NCBI RefSeq assembly: GCF_000803065.1
Contig: NZ_JSXI01000013.1
Location: 62,001 to 126,000 of the forward strand
Direction: 5' to 3'
Length of the DNA: 64,000 nt
DNA from: Sphingomonas sp. ERG5
GTDB lineage: Bacteria; Pseudomonadota; Alphaproteobacteria; Sphingomonadales; Sphingomonadaceae
In this document: positions 45,482-55,096 of the stretch, piece after piece
Numbering within the stretch: the first letter of the stretch is position 1
Layout: each line of letters begins with the position of its first letter
Translations under genes and position numbers: made by a program
The notes under the pieces: generated by a model
Database searches by the model: none
Seen by the model: only the letters and a program-made list of their open reading frames with translations
What the model was told of the DNA's origin: nothing

Positions 45482-46098
45482 GCGGCCTGCGGCTTGGCAT
45501 CGGGCGCGCGGCCATAGATCGGGCGTGGCGGAAGATCGGTGAATGCGGCCGGCAGCAGGACCGCGTCGGCGGCATCGGGCAGCGCCTCGATCGCGTCGAC
45601 TGCCGGGTCAAGCGCGATGAGCCGGTGGATGCCATTGCCGACCGCATGGCGGCCTTCGAGTGCGGCGAGCGCGTCGGCGGGCTTCAGCGAGCCAAAGGCA
45701 CCGGCGGGCGAGAGCGAAGCATGGAAGACCTGCATGAAGACCTCGCCATGCCCGCCTTCGAGAACCACCGCAAGCGAGTCGAGATCGGGCCGTGCGGCGA
45801 AACCGGCGGCGGCGATCAGCGGCAGCGAGGAGAAGCCGTACACCTCGGCCTGCCAGCCAAAGGCGAGCGCGCGCGCGGCAGCGATGCCGACCCGCACGCC
45901 GGTGAAGCTGCCCGGACCGCAATCGACCAGGATGCGCCCGGCGCGGCCGCCGTCGGGCAGTTCGGCGATCATTGGCACCAGCCGCTCGGCATGGCCGCGG
46001 CCGACCACCTCATGGCGCGCGGCGATTACCGCGCCGGCTTCAATCAGCGCGACCGAGCAGGCGGCGGTGGCGGTTTCGATGACGAGGGTTCGCATCAA
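45478..46098 (-). CDS. tsaB: tRNA threonylcarbamoyladenosine biosynthesis protein TsaB
   Basis: The 206-residue ASKHA-fold protein starts MRTLVIETATAACSVALIEAGAVIAAR and contains the PGSFTGVRVGIAAARALAF block that identifies TsaB. It works with TsaD and TsaE to make t6A37 on tRNAs; those partners are not in the window. Start at 46098 or the adjacent ATG at 46095. It overlaps rimI by four bases. Confidence 0.94.
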   Translation of the reverse strand: MMRTLVIETATAACSVALIEAGAVIAARHEVVGRGHAERLVPMIAELPDGGRAGRILVDCGPGSFTGVRVGIAAARALAFGWQAEVYGFSSLPLIAAAGFAARPDLDSLAVVLEGGHGEVFMQVFHASLSPAGAFGSLKPADALAALEGRHAVGNGIHRLIALDPAVDAIEALPDAADAVLLPAAFTDLPPRPIYGRAPDAKPQAA

Positions 46099-46131
46099 TG
46101 CCCTCTCCTTGTCGGGGAGCGGGAAATCAAG

Positions 46132-46722
46132 TCAGGCAATCGTGTTGAACTTTTCGAACGCCGGGCGCGGCAGGCGGTCGAAGATGCTCGCCGGGTCGCC
46201 ATGGCCGAGCGTCGAGATGAAGTTCGATTTCACGTCGGGCGTCTCAGCGAAAAAGGCGGCATCGACCCCGGCATTGTCGAAGCCCGACATCGGCCCGGTA
46301 TCCAGGCCCAGCGCGCGGGCGGCGATGATGAAATAGGCGCCCTGCAGGCTTGAATTGCGCATTGCCGAGACCGCCCGCCCCTGAGGATCGGCGAACCAGG
46401 GCCGCGCATCGACGTGCGGGAAGAATTCAGGCAAATGGTCGTGGAAATTCTGGTCCATGCCGATCACGACGCTGACCGGCGCCTTGAGAATCTTGGGCGC
46501 GTTCTGCGCTGAGCTGCACGCGGCAAGCTTTGCCTTGGACTCGTCGCTGACGCACCAGATCAGGCGTGCGGGTAGTTGATTGGCCGAGGTCGGACCCCAT
46601 TTCATCAAGTCCCAGATGGCGTGAAGCTCGGCTTCGGCGACGGGCTGATCAGTATAACCATTATAGGTGCGCGCGGTACGGAAGATCGTATCGAGCGCCG
46701 CGTCGGACAGCTTCTCGGCCAT
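46132..46722 (-). CDS. RutE-like nitroreductase family protein (malonic semialdehyde reductase type)
   Basis: The 196-residue FMN-dependent protein matches the RutE/HadB branch of nitroreductases: LSDAALDTIFRTARTYNGYTDQPV, DLMKWGPTSANQLPARLIW, KAPVSVVIG and GAYFIIAARALGLDTGPMSGFD. RutE reduces malonic semialdehyde in pyrimidine degradation. No other rut genes are present here, so it may have another substrate. It lies between nfu and tsaB, all in the same direction. Confidence 0.9.
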   Translation of the reverse strand: MAEKLSDAALDTIFRTARTYNGYTDQPVAEAELHAIWDLMKWGPTSANQLPARLIWCVSDESKAKLAACSSAQNAPKILKAPVSVVIGMDQNFHDHLPEFFPHVDARPWFADPQGRAVSAMRNSSLQGAYFIIAARALGLDTGPMSGFDNAGVDAAFFAETPDVKSNFISTLGHGDPASIFDRLPRPAFEKFNTIA

Positions 46723-46754
46723 GGCAGAACCTCGTTATGGAAAGCAGGAGAAAA

Positions 46755-47330
46755 TCAGACCGCGCGGACTTCGGTGACTTCGGGAACATAATATTTGAGC
46801 AATTGCTCGATCCCATTCTTCAGCGTCGCGGTCGATGACGGGCAGCCGGCACAGGCGCCCTGCATCTTGAGGAAGACCTTACCCTGATCGAAGCCGCGAT
46901 AAATGATGTCGCCGCCGTCATTGGCGACCGCAGGACGGACGCGCGTTTCGATCAATTCCTTGATTTGCGCGACGATGTCGGCGTCTTCGGGATTCTCGGC
47001 AAAGTCTTCGTCGGCGGAGGGCACGCTGATCCCGCCGGCGCTGCCCGGGCGGAACAGCGGCATCGCGGCGGAGAAATGATCGAGCAGCAGGCCGAGCACA
47101 TCGGGTTTGAGATGTGCCCATTCGACGCCGGGCGCGGCGGTGACCGAAATAAAGTCGCTGCCGAAGAACACGCCGGTCACGTCGCCCAGGCCGAACAACT
47201 GCTCGGCAAGCGGCGACGCTTCTGCTTCTTCGGGGGTGGCGAAGTCGCGGGTGCCCGATTCCATCACGGCACGGCCGGGCAGGAATTTGAGCGTCGCGGG
47301 GTTGGGCGTCGTTTCGGTTTCGATCAGCAT
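46755..47330 (-). CDS. NifU family Fe-S carrier (Nfu type)
   Basis: The 191-residue protein has the N-terminal Nfu domain (ETETTPNPATLKFLPG, EWAHLKPDVLGLLLDHF) and the C-terminal NifU-like domain with the cluster motif CAGC (GACAGCPSSTATLKNGIEQLLKYYVPEV). It passes assembled Fe-S clusters to target proteins in the cytoplasm, acting downstream of the Suf machinery encoded near the right end of the window. An in-frame ATG at 47339 is possible; MLIETETT at 47330 is the family start. Confidence 0.92.
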   Translation of the reverse strand: MLIETETTPNPATLKFLPGRAVMESGTRDFATPEEAEASPLAEQLFGLGDVTGVFFGSDFISVTAAPGVEWAHLKPDVLGLLLDHFSAAMPLFRPGSAGGISVPSADEDFAENPEDADIVAQIKELIETRVRPAVANDGGDIIYRGFDQGKVFLKMQGACAGCPSSTATLKNGIEQLLKYYVPEVTEVRAV

Positions 47331-47422
47331 GACATGCATGTGGCGTGGCGACGGGGGCGGATCAAGGCAGGAGTTGGAAACGGATCAATTCCCCTCCCGC
47401 GCGCGGGAGGGGAGCGCGGGCG

Positions 47423-48292
47423 TCAAACGTCCATTTTCTTCATTGCGTCGTTCCAGCTCGCGATATTGTCGCGCGCTTCCTGCACGAAGGCGGATTTGCG
47501 CACGACCTTGAGGAACGTGTCGGCGATCCAGCGGCCGGGCTGGCGCAAGGGGCGCTCGAACTGCACCAGCAGGACGACGCGTGTGCCGTTGGTGTCGTTC
47601 CACACTTCATGCTGATAGGTGTCGTCGAACACCAGCGTCTCGCCCTCCGACCAGCGCACGATGCGGTCGTCGACGCGCATCCGGACATCGCCATCGGTCG
47701 GCACGATCAGGCCGAGATGGCAGGTGATCAGACCCTTGGTCACGCCGCGGTGATCGGGAATGTGCGTGCCGGGGGCGAGGATCGAGAAAAAGGCGCTGTT
47801 CAGGCCCGGGATCTGCTCGACGATCGCCTGGGTCTTCGGGCAGCGCGCGAGATTGTCCTCGATCGGAAAGCCATAGCCCCACAGGAAGAAGGAGCGCCAC
47901 ATATTCACCTGGGCGATCGCGCGGTGGTCGGGCGAAATGGTCGCAAGGCTTGGGGAGGCCTGGCCCTGCAGTGCGACCGTGATCGCTTCGTCGCGAATGA
48001 CTTCCCAATTGTCGCGCAGAATCGTGGTCCAGGCGAAGTCGCGTACGTCGAGCACCGGATCGTTGGACACCAGCGACGACGAGGCGATCAGCCGATCGAA
48101 CAGGCCGCGCAAATGCTTGCCGAAGCGAATGATGAAGGGCCGGTTCGGGTCGGCCTCGAGCTTCGCACCGGGGACTGGTGCGCCCGATATGACGTTCAGA
48201 TCGGGCACGCGAATGGTGCGCTGATCCTCGGAGGTGCCTGATTTAGGCCATAATGCGGTCGCTGCCGCGGTGGTTTCTGCAGTCACTGACAT
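47423..48292 (-). CDS. Aspartyl/asparaginyl beta-hydroxylase family protein
   Basis: The 289-residue cytoplasmic iron/2-oxoglutarate oxygenase has the family core APGTHIPDHRGVTKGLITCHLGLIVP, where HIPDH and the later TYQHEVWN supply metal histidines. It is related to LpxO (lipid A hydroxylase) and to AspH. The exact substrate is unknown. The start is probably the ATG at 48292, while an in-frame TTG lies at 48319. The C-terminus includes a helical extension (KVVRKSAFVQEARDNIASW). Confidence 0.87.
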   Translation of the reverse strand: MSVTAETTAAATALWPKSGTSEDQRTIRVPDLNVISGAPVPGAKLEADPNRPFIIRFGKHLRGLFDRLIASSSLVSNDPVLDVRDFAWTTILRDNWEVIRDEAITVALQGQASPSLATISPDHRAIAQVNMWRSFFLWGYGFPIEDNLARCPKTQAIVEQIPGLNSAFFSILAPGTHIPDHRGVTKGLITCHLGLIVPTDGDVRMRVDDRIVRWSEGETLVFDDTYQHEVWNDTNGTRVVLLVQFERPLRQPGRWIADTFLKVVRKSAFVQEARDNIASWNDAMKKMDV

Positions 48293-48484
48293 ACTCGCGT
48301 TCGTGGGGGCGGTGCTCAACCAGCCCGGATTTCCTCATGTTGCACCGCAGCGACGTATGCCCCCAATCGCTTCGGTCCGGCGGGACCTAATGGCCGTGTT
48401 GGTCTAAATGATGGCGGTTTGTGTCCTTAGCGTGCCATGGACGGCATCTGGCGGTCGTCGGCGAACGCGGCTAGGATCACCGCC

Positions 48485-51460
48485 ATGCATGCTCTTTTGC
48501 GCGTTACGCGTTTTCCGCTGATCTCCGCCCTCCTGCTCGGTCTGACGCTGCCCGCCAGCGGCCAGAACGTCGCTCCCAGCGCAGACGTTCCGGTATCGAC
48601 ACAAAAAATCGATCATTCCGCCTGGCTTTACAAGGGCAGCGACATACCGCCCGATCCGGCATGGCGATTCGGTACGCTGCCCAATGGCCTCCGTTATGCG
48701 GTGCGGCGAAATGGCGTGCCGCCGGGTCAGGTCGCTATTCGCGTGCGGGTCGATGCCGGGTCGCTGATGGAGACCGAAAGCGAGCGCGGCTATGCGCATC
48801 TGATCGAACATCTCTCATTCCGCGGTTCGGTCTATGTGCCCGATGGCGAAGCGAAGCGGATCTGGCAACGTTTCGGCGCGACCTTCGGGTCGGATACCAA
48901 TGCCCAGACCACGCCGACGCAAACGGTGTTCAAGCTCGACTTGCCCAGCGCGACCGAGGCCGGGCTCGACGAGAGTCTGAAAGTGCTGGCGGGCATGGTC
49001 GACAAGCCCAACATCACCACCGCGGCGCTCAATGCCGAGCGGCCCGCCGTGCTGGCCGAGCAACGTGAAGCGCCAGGACCGCAAGTACGCTTCAGCGATG
49101 CGCGGCTGGCGAGTTTCTTTGCCGGACAGCCACTCGCCAACCGCTCACCGATCGGCACGATCAAGACGCTGGAAGCGGCGACCGCCGAGGGCGTCAAGCA
49201 ATTCCATAATCGCTGGTACCGCCCGGAGCGTACGGTCGTGGTGATTTCGGGCGACCTCGATCCGGCCTTGTTCGAGCGGCTGGTCGTGAAGAATTTCTCC
49301 GGCTGGCAAGGAAATGGCCCAAAACCCGCCGAACCCGATTTCGGCAAGCCCGACCCGTCTCAGCCATCGACGGCGGTGATGGTCGAACCAAGCCTGCCGC
49401 CCAGCGTCACGCTCGTCCTGTTGCGACCCTGGAAATACCAGGACGATACGGTGATCATGAACCAGAAGCGGCTGGTCGACTCGGTCGCTGCGGCCGTTAT
49501 CAGCCGTCGCCTCGAAACCCGCGCACGGGCGGGCGGAAGTTTTATCGCTGCCGGGGTCAACATTTCCGACGAATCCCGTTCCGCCAACATGACTTATGTC
49601 CAGATTCGCCCGATCGGGGATGATTGGGAAGCGGCGCTGAAGGATGTGCGTGCGGTGATCGCCGATGCATCGACTGTTCCGCCGAGCGAAGCCGAAATCG
49701 CGCGCGAGTTGGCCGATTTAACGACATCCTTCCGTACCGTTGCCGAGACGGCGCCCGCAGAAGCGGGCGCGTCACAGGCCGACGATATGGTTCAGGCGGT
49801 CGATATTCGTGAGACGATGACAGCGCCGGCAACGATCTATTCCGTGTTCAAGGATGCGCAAAAGAAGAAGATGTTCACGCCGGCCACGGTGCTGGCGTCA
49901 ACCAAACGCGTGTTCGTTGGCGACGCCACCCGTGCGTTCATCAATATCCGCACTCCCGACGAGGGGGCCGCGACCAAGCTGGCGGCAGCGCTCAAGGCCG
50001 ATGTCGGTGGCCTTGCCGGCACGCGCACGGCGCAGGCCAAGGTCGATTTCTCCAAACTGCCCAAACTCGGCAAGCCGGCCACGGTCGTCAGTCGCGAGAA
50101 GATCTCCGACATGGATATCGAAAAGGTCGTGTTCTCGAACGGCGTGCGGCTGATGCTGCGCACTAGCCCGGCCGAAGCGACTCGCGTCTATGTCCGCGTG
50201 CGCTTCGGCGGCGGCTATAATGCGTTGCCTGCCGATCGCGAGACCCCGAGCTGGGCGGGCGATCTCGCGCTTGTCGCGGGCGGCATCGGCACGCTCAAGC
50301 AGGGTGACATCGATCAACTCACCGCCGGCCGTCGTATCGGGCTCGATTTTGACATTGACGATGATGCGTTCAGCTATGGCGCGATGACCTCGCCGACCGA
50401 TCTCGCCGATCAGCTGCGGCTGATGGCGGCGCGAATGGCCGCACCGGGCTGGGATCCGAACCCGGTCGCGCGCGCCAAGTCGCTGATCCTCGCCGGCTAT
50501 AACGGCTTCGAGGCGTCACCCGACGGCGTCCTGTCGCGCGATCTGGAAAGGTTGCTTCATGACGGTGATCCGCGCTGGGGCACGCCGACTCGCGAAGAAG
50601 TGACCGGGACGACCGCAGCGGACGTGCGCAAATTGTGGGAACCGCTGCTCGCCAATGGCCCGATCGAAGTGCAGGTGTTCGGCGACATCAACGCCGATGC
50701 GGCGATCAAGGCGGTCGCACAAAGCATCGGCGCCCTGCCGCCACGTGTCGCCTCGACCGTGGCCGCACCGCCGATACGCTTCCCGGCGCATAATGTGACG
50801 CCGCTGGTCAAGACTCATACCGGCCCGGAAAACCAGGCGGCTGCGGTCATCGTCTGGCCGACCGGAGGCGGGGTCGAGCAAATCACCGAGGGCCGCTATC
50901 TCGACGTGCTCGCCGCGATCATGAGCGACCGGCTGTTCGACCGGCTGCGCTCAGAAGCCGGGGCGAGCTATTCGCCATCGGTGCAGAGCCAGTGGCCGAT
51001 GGGCCTGAGCGGTGGCGGTCGCCTGTTCGCGATCGGCCAGGTCGCGCCGGACAATATCGCGCTGTTCTTCAAGATGTCGCGCGAGATCGCTGCGGACCTG
51101 GTCGCCAATCCGGTCAGCGATGATGAGCTGCAGCGTATCCTGACGCCGATGAAGCAGTCGATCATGCGCTCATCGACCGGCAATCAGTTCTGGATGATGA
51201 ACCTTGCCGGATCGATGTATGACGAGCGCCGGATCGCGGCGCTGCGCGGCCTGTTCAGGGATCTGGCGCGCGTGACCTCCGCCGATGTGCAGGCGACGGC
51301 GCAGAAATATCTGCAGCCGGACAAGGACTGGACGATGGCGGTGGTGCCCAAGGCACTCGCCGACAAGCCATTGTTGCTGCAGCCGACAATCGCGGCGACC
51401 GTGGCGCCGGCCAGCACGCCAGCTGTGACGAAGAAGAAGCCGGTGGTGGTGGGGCGCTAA
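48485..51460 (+). CDS. M16 family metallopeptidase (insulinase/pitrilysin type), exported
   Basis: The 991-residue protein has a signal peptide (MHALLRVTRFPLISALLLGLTLPASG) and two M16 modules. The inverted zinc motif HLIEH is at residues 105-109 (GYAHLIEHLSFRGS), with the third ligand expected in the following helical region (about residue 180). The second module, from about residue 540, lacks the motif, as in this family. It should act in the periplasm on peptides or misfolded proteins. The start at 48485 is set by the signal peptide; an upstream in-frame ATG at 48437 is not supported. Confidence 0.93.
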   Translation: MHALLRVTRFPLISALLLGLTLPASGQNVAPSADVPVSTQKIDHSAWLYKGSDIPPDPAWRFGTLPNGLRYAVRRNGVPPGQVAIRVRVDAGSLMETESERGYAHLIEHLSFRGSVYVPDGEAKRIWQRFGATFGSDTNAQTTPTQTVFKLDLPSATEAGLDESLKVLAGMVDKPNITTAALNAERPAVLAEQREAPGPQVRFSDARLASFFAGQPLANRSPIGTIKTLEAATAEGVKQFHNRWYRPERTVVVISGDLDPALFERLVVKNFSGWQGNGPKPAEPDFGKPDPSQPSTAVMVEPSLPPSVTLVLLRPWKYQDDTVIMNQKRLVDSVAAAVISRRLETRARAGGSFIAAGVNISDESRSANMTYVQIRPIGDDWEAALKDVRAVIADASTVPPSEAEIARELADLTTSFRTVAETAPAEAGASQADDMVQAVDIRETMTAPATIYSVFKDAQKKKMFTPATVLASTKRVFVGDATRAFINIRTPDEGAATKLAAALKADVGGLAGTRTAQAKVDFSKLPKLGKPATVVSREKISDMDIEKVVFSNGVRLMLRTSPAEATRVYVRVRFGGGYNALPADRETPSWAGDLALVAGGIGTLKQGDIDQLTAGRRIGLDFDIDDDAFSYGAMTSPTDLADQLRLMAARMAAPGWDPNPVARAKSLILAGYNGFEASPDGVLSRDLERLLHDGDPRWGTPTREEVTGTTAADVRKLWEPLLANGPIEVQVFGDINADAAIKAVAQSIGALPPRVASTVAAPPIRFPAHNVTPLVKTHTGPENQAAAVIVWPTGGGVEQITEGRYLDVLAAIMSDRLFDRLRSEAGASYSPSVQSQWPMGLSGGGRLFAIGQVAPDNIALFFKMSREIAADLVANPVSDDELQRILTPMKQSIMRSSTGNQFWMMNLAGSMYDERRIAALRGLFRDLARVTSADVQATAQKYLQPDKDWTMAVVPKALADKPLLLQPTIAATVAPASTPAVTKKKPVVVGR

Positions 51461-51516
51461 CGTACCAAATCAGACGAGTGATCAGTGCGCGGCGCTGGTC
51501 ATCCGTCCCGGCCCGG

Positions 51517-53307
51517 CTATCCCTTGTACAGCGCGTCCAGCCGCGGCCCATATGCTTCCTTCAGCACATGGCGGCGGATCTTCAGTGACGGCGTGAGCTG
51601 TTCATTCTCGATCGTGAAGGGGCCATCCGCGATCACGTAGCGGCGCACGCGTTCGATCACCGACAGATCCTTGTTCACTCGTTCGACCGCGGCGCTGAGC
51701 GCGGTGCGGTAGCTGCTATTCTCAACCAGCCTGGCGAAGTTGCAGCTATCGCCATTCTTCGCGCACCATTCCTGCGTCCATTCGGGGTCGGGCACGATCA
51801 CCGCGACCATATAGGGCTTGCGATCGCCGAAGATCATCGCCTGGACGATCTCGGGTTGAAGCGTGAGCATCCCCTCGACCTTTTGCGGCGCGACATTGTC
51901 GCCCTTGTCGTTGACGATGATGTCCTTCTTGCGATCGGTGATCTTGATCCGGCCATTCGCGTCGATCAGGCCGATATCGCCGGTGTGGAGCCAGCCATCC
52001 TTCAGCACGCGGGCGGTTTCCGCTTCGTTGCGCCAATAGCCATGCATGACGAGTTCGCCGCGCACCAGGATCTCGCCATCCTCGGCGATGCGCACTTCGG
52101 TATCGGGCAGAGGTGGACCGACCGTATCCATCTTGAGCCCGGCGCTCGGACGATTGCACGAGATGACCGGCGCAGCCTCGGTCTGGCCATAGCCTTGCAG
52201 GAAGGTCAGGCCGAGCGACTGGAAGAAGATGCCGACTTCCGGAGTCAGCGGCGCACCGCCTGACACCATCGCCTTCAGCCGTCCGCCGAACCGCTTGCTG
52301 ATCTTGGGCTTGATCGTCGCGTTGACCACGAGGTTCATCGCGCGATCCTTCAGGCTCATGCGGCCCTCATAGGATTTGGCGCCGACATCGAGCGCGCGAT
52401 CGAGCAGATAGTTGGAGACCTTGCCCTGTTTCTCGATCGCCTTGGAAATGCGCGTGCGCAGCACTTCGAACAGCCGCGGCACGACAACCATGATCGTCGG
52501 GCGCGTTTCCTCGATATTGGAGGCGAGCTTGTCGAGCCCCTCGGAATAATAGATCTGCGCGCCCAGCCCGATCGGGAAATGCTGGCCGCCGGTATGTTCA
52601 TAGGCGTGGCTGAGCGGCAGGAAGGACAGGAATACCTCCTCGTCCCACCCGAAATCTTCGGAAATGATGGTGGTGCAGCCCTGCACATTGTGAAGGATCG
52701 CGCCATGATGCTGCATCACGCCGCGCGGCGCGCCACCGGTGCCGCTGGTGTAGATGATGCAGGCCAGATCCTCGCGCTTGAACGTTGCGTCCGCCGCCAC
52801 GTCCTTTGGATCGGCGGCATGGTCGGCGATCAGCTTCGACCAATTGTGGAATTCGAGCGCACCGGACTGGGCGACGCGGATATCCTCGATGCCGATGACG
52901 ATCTTCGCCGCCGTCGCGCGGACTGTGGCGGGAAGCAGCACTTTGGCGAGTTTGGCGGTCGAGACGATCACCGCCTTGGCACCGCTATTCTCGATGATGT
53001 GCGTATGGTCGCGTTCGGTATTGGTGACATAGGTGGGCACGGTGACGCAGCCCGCCGCCATGATCGCCAGGTCGCTGAGGCACCATTCGGGGCGGTTTTC
53101 CGATACCAGCATCACCCGGTCGCCGCGCTCCAGCCCGATCGCTTGCAGTGCGCGCGCCAGGCTCGCCACCTGTACCGCGGCCTCGCGCCAGCTGAGCGCG
53201 ACCCAGCCGCTGCTTTCCTTGTGCCACAGGAACGGCTTGTCGCCCCGTTCCGTCGCACGCGTGAAAAACATGGTGACCAGATTCGGGAAATGTTCGAGCG
53301 TGCGCAT
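51517..53307 (-). CDS. Long-chain fatty acid--CoA ligase (AMP-forming)
   Basis: The 596-residue ANL-family enzyme activates fatty acids to acyl-CoA. The P-loop block is IIYTSGTGGAPRGVMQHHG (with GG and Arg in place of the common TG/Lys), the A5 motif is GYGQTEAAPVIS, and the A7-A8 block LHTGDIGLIDANGRIKITDRKKDII is intact. The long form with an N-terminal MRTLEHFPNLVTMFFTRA is the FadD15/ACSL-like AMP-dependent type. Substrate chain length is not predictable. It is convergent with the M16 peptidase gene. Confidence 0.93.
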   Translation of the reverse strand: MRTLEHFPNLVTMFFTRATERGDKPFLWHKESSGWVALSWREAAVQVASLARALQAIGLERGDRVMLVSENRPEWCLSDLAIMAAGCVTVPTYVTNTERDHTHIIENSGAKAVIVSTAKLAKVLLPATVRATAAKIVIGIEDIRVAQSGALEFHNWSKLIADHAADPKDVAADATFKREDLACIIYTSGTGGAPRGVMQHHGAILHNVQGCTTIISEDFGWDEEVFLSFLPLSHAYEHTGGQHFPIGLGAQIYYSEGLDKLASNIEETRPTIMVVVPRLFEVLRTRISKAIEKQGKVSNYLLDRALDVGAKSYEGRMSLKDRAMNLVVNATIKPKISKRFGGRLKAMVSGGAPLTPEVGIFFQSLGLTFLQGYGQTEAAPVISCNRPSAGLKMDTVGPPLPDTEVRIAEDGEILVRGELVMHGYWRNEAETARVLKDGWLHTGDIGLIDANGRIKITDRKKDIIVNDKGDNVAPQKVEGMLTLQPEIVQAMIFGDRKPYMVAVIVPDPEWTQEWCAKNGDSCNFARLVENSSYRTALSAAVERVNKDLSVIERVRRYVIADGPFTIENEQLTPSLKIRRHVLKEAYGPRLDALYKG

Positions 53308-53372
53308 CTGTCTCTCCTGAACGCGCGCCGTGTTCGGCTGCGCGGATTGTTCGCCAAATCCCGTCGGTCGGC

Positions 53373-55040
53373 CTATTCGGCCAGCGCGACGCCAACGCTG
53401 CGCGGGTCGGCGGCACCGACCCAGCCCGACACGGTCAGCTCGGCGGCATTGGCCTTCAGCCCGAGCTTGGCGATGTTGACCTTGTGACCGAGCTTTTCCA
53501 GCGCGGGCTTGAGGGCCTCGCGCCCGGTGCCCTGTTCGAGGACCAGCGTATCGCCGTTAAAATAGATCAGGCCTTCACCGATCGCATCACGCGCCGATTC
53601 GTTCCAGTCGAGATGCGCGATCAGCGCCTTGGCGACCTGCATGATGATCGTCTTGCCGCCGGCCGCGCCAACCGTGAAGATCGGCTTGCCCTTGGCATCG
53701 TACACCATAGTCGGCGACATTGACGACAAGGGCCGCTTGCCCGGTTCGACCCGGTTGGCGACTGGCTTGCCGTCCTTTTCCGGCGCCATGGTGAAGTCGG
53801 TCAGCTCGTTGTTGAGGACAAAGCCATTGGCAAGCAACTGGCTGCCGAACGGCCCTTCGACGGTCGAGGTCATCGAGACGACATCGCCATTGCGGTCGAC
53901 CGCGACGAAGTGCGTCGTGCTCGGCACTTCGTTCTGGACCGCGGCGGTGCGCGGTTTCGCGCCCGGCGGTGTGCCGGCTTCATAGCTGCCCAGCGACTTG
54001 GTCGCCGAAATCAGCCTGGAGCGTGATTTGACATAGGCTGGGTCGATCAGCCCGGCGACCGGCACATCGACAAAGTCGGGATCGCCGAGATATTTCTCGC
54101 GGTCGGCATAGGCGAGCAGCATCGCTTCGCCGATCAAATGCCAGGCGACCGGCGAATCCTTGCCGAGCTTCTTCATGTCGAACCGCTCGATCATGCCCAG
54201 GATCTGCAGCACCGTGGTGGCGCCCGACGAGGGCGGGCCCATGCCGCAAATCCGGTAGCCGCGGTACTTGCCGCAGACCGGTGGACGTTCCTGCGCCTGA
54301 TAGGCGGCCAGGTCGGCCAGCGTCATGTCGCTTGGATTCTGTGATGCGCCGGTCGTGACCCTGACGATCTCTTCCGCATTGGCACCGCTGTAAAATGCCT
54401 CTGGCCCTTCGTCCGCCAGCCGGCGCAAAATGGCGGCAAGCTTCGGATTCTTCACCGTCGTACCGACCGTCAGCGGCTTGCCGTTGGCGTCGAGATACTG
54501 TTTCGCCGTATCGGGGAACTTGCTCCAATACTGGCTGACGAAACCGATGCCATTGGCCATTGGCTGGGTGACCTGATAGCCCTCTTCGGCGAGCTTGATC
54601 GCCGGTGCGAACAACGCCTTCCACGGCAACTTGCCCCATTTCGCATGAGTCATTGCCAGCAGCCGGACATTGCCGGGCACACCGACCGAGCGGCCGCCGG
54701 GGACTGCCTTGAAATAGGGCAGGGGCTTGCCGTCTTCGTCAAGAAAGCGCTCGGGCGTGGCGGCCATCGGCGCCTTTTCCCGCCCGTTGATCGTCTCGAG
54801 CTTGCCGGTCTTGCCGTCATGATGGAGCAGGAAGCCGCCGCCGCCGATGCCGCTCGATTGCGGCTCGACCACGGTCAGCGCCAGCATCATCGCCATCGCC
54901 GCGTCGGCGGCGCTGCCGCCCTCGCGCAGGATCTGTTGCCCTGCGGCCGAAGCGCGCGGATCGGCGGAGGAAACGATGCCCTGGGCGGTGACGGCGGTGG
55001 GCCCAAGGAGCAAGGCGAGCACGAGGATGAGTTTTTTCAT
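53373..55040 (-). CDS. ggt: Gamma-glutamyltransferase
   Basis: The 555-residue periplasmic enzyme has a signal peptide (MKKLILVLALLLGPTAVTAQ) and the self-cleavage site VPSTTHFVAVDRNGDVVSMTSTVEGPFGSQL, where the second Thr of TTHF becomes the N-terminal nucleophile of the small subunit. It transfers or hydrolyses the gamma-glutamyl group of glutathione. The PLSSMSPTMV active-site loop (Ser pair) is present. Start is at 55040; the frame extends upstream to 55100 without a signal peptide. Confidence 0.95.
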   Translation of the reverse strand: MKKLILVLALLLGPTAVTAQGIVSSADPRASAAGQQILREGGSAADAAMAMMLALTVVEPQSSGIGGGGFLLHHDGKTGKLETINGREKAPMAATPERFLDEDGKPLPYFKAVPGGRSVGVPGNVRLLAMTHAKWGKLPWKALFAPAIKLAEEGYQVTQPMANGIGFVSQYWSKFPDTAKQYLDANGKPLTVGTTVKNPKLAAILRRLADEGPEAFYSGANAEEIVRVTTGASQNPSDMTLADLAAYQAQERPPVCGKYRGYRICGMGPPSSGATTVLQILGMIERFDMKKLGKDSPVAWHLIGEAMLLAYADREKYLGDPDFVDVPVAGLIDPAYVKSRSRLISATKSLGSYEAGTPPGAKPRTAAVQNEVPSTTHFVAVDRNGDVVSMTSTVEGPFGSQLLANGFVLNNELTDFTMAPEKDGKPVANRVEPGKRPLSSMSPTMVYDAKGKPIFTVGAAGGKTIIMQVAKALIAHLDWNESARDAIGEGLIYFNGDTLVLEQGTGREALKPALEKLGHKVNIAKLGLKANAAELTVSGWVGAADPRSVGVALAE

Positions 55041-55096
55041 TGCCGAAAAGCGTAAGCGCGGTTTCCGACGCGAACAAGACGCTACGTCATTCCATA

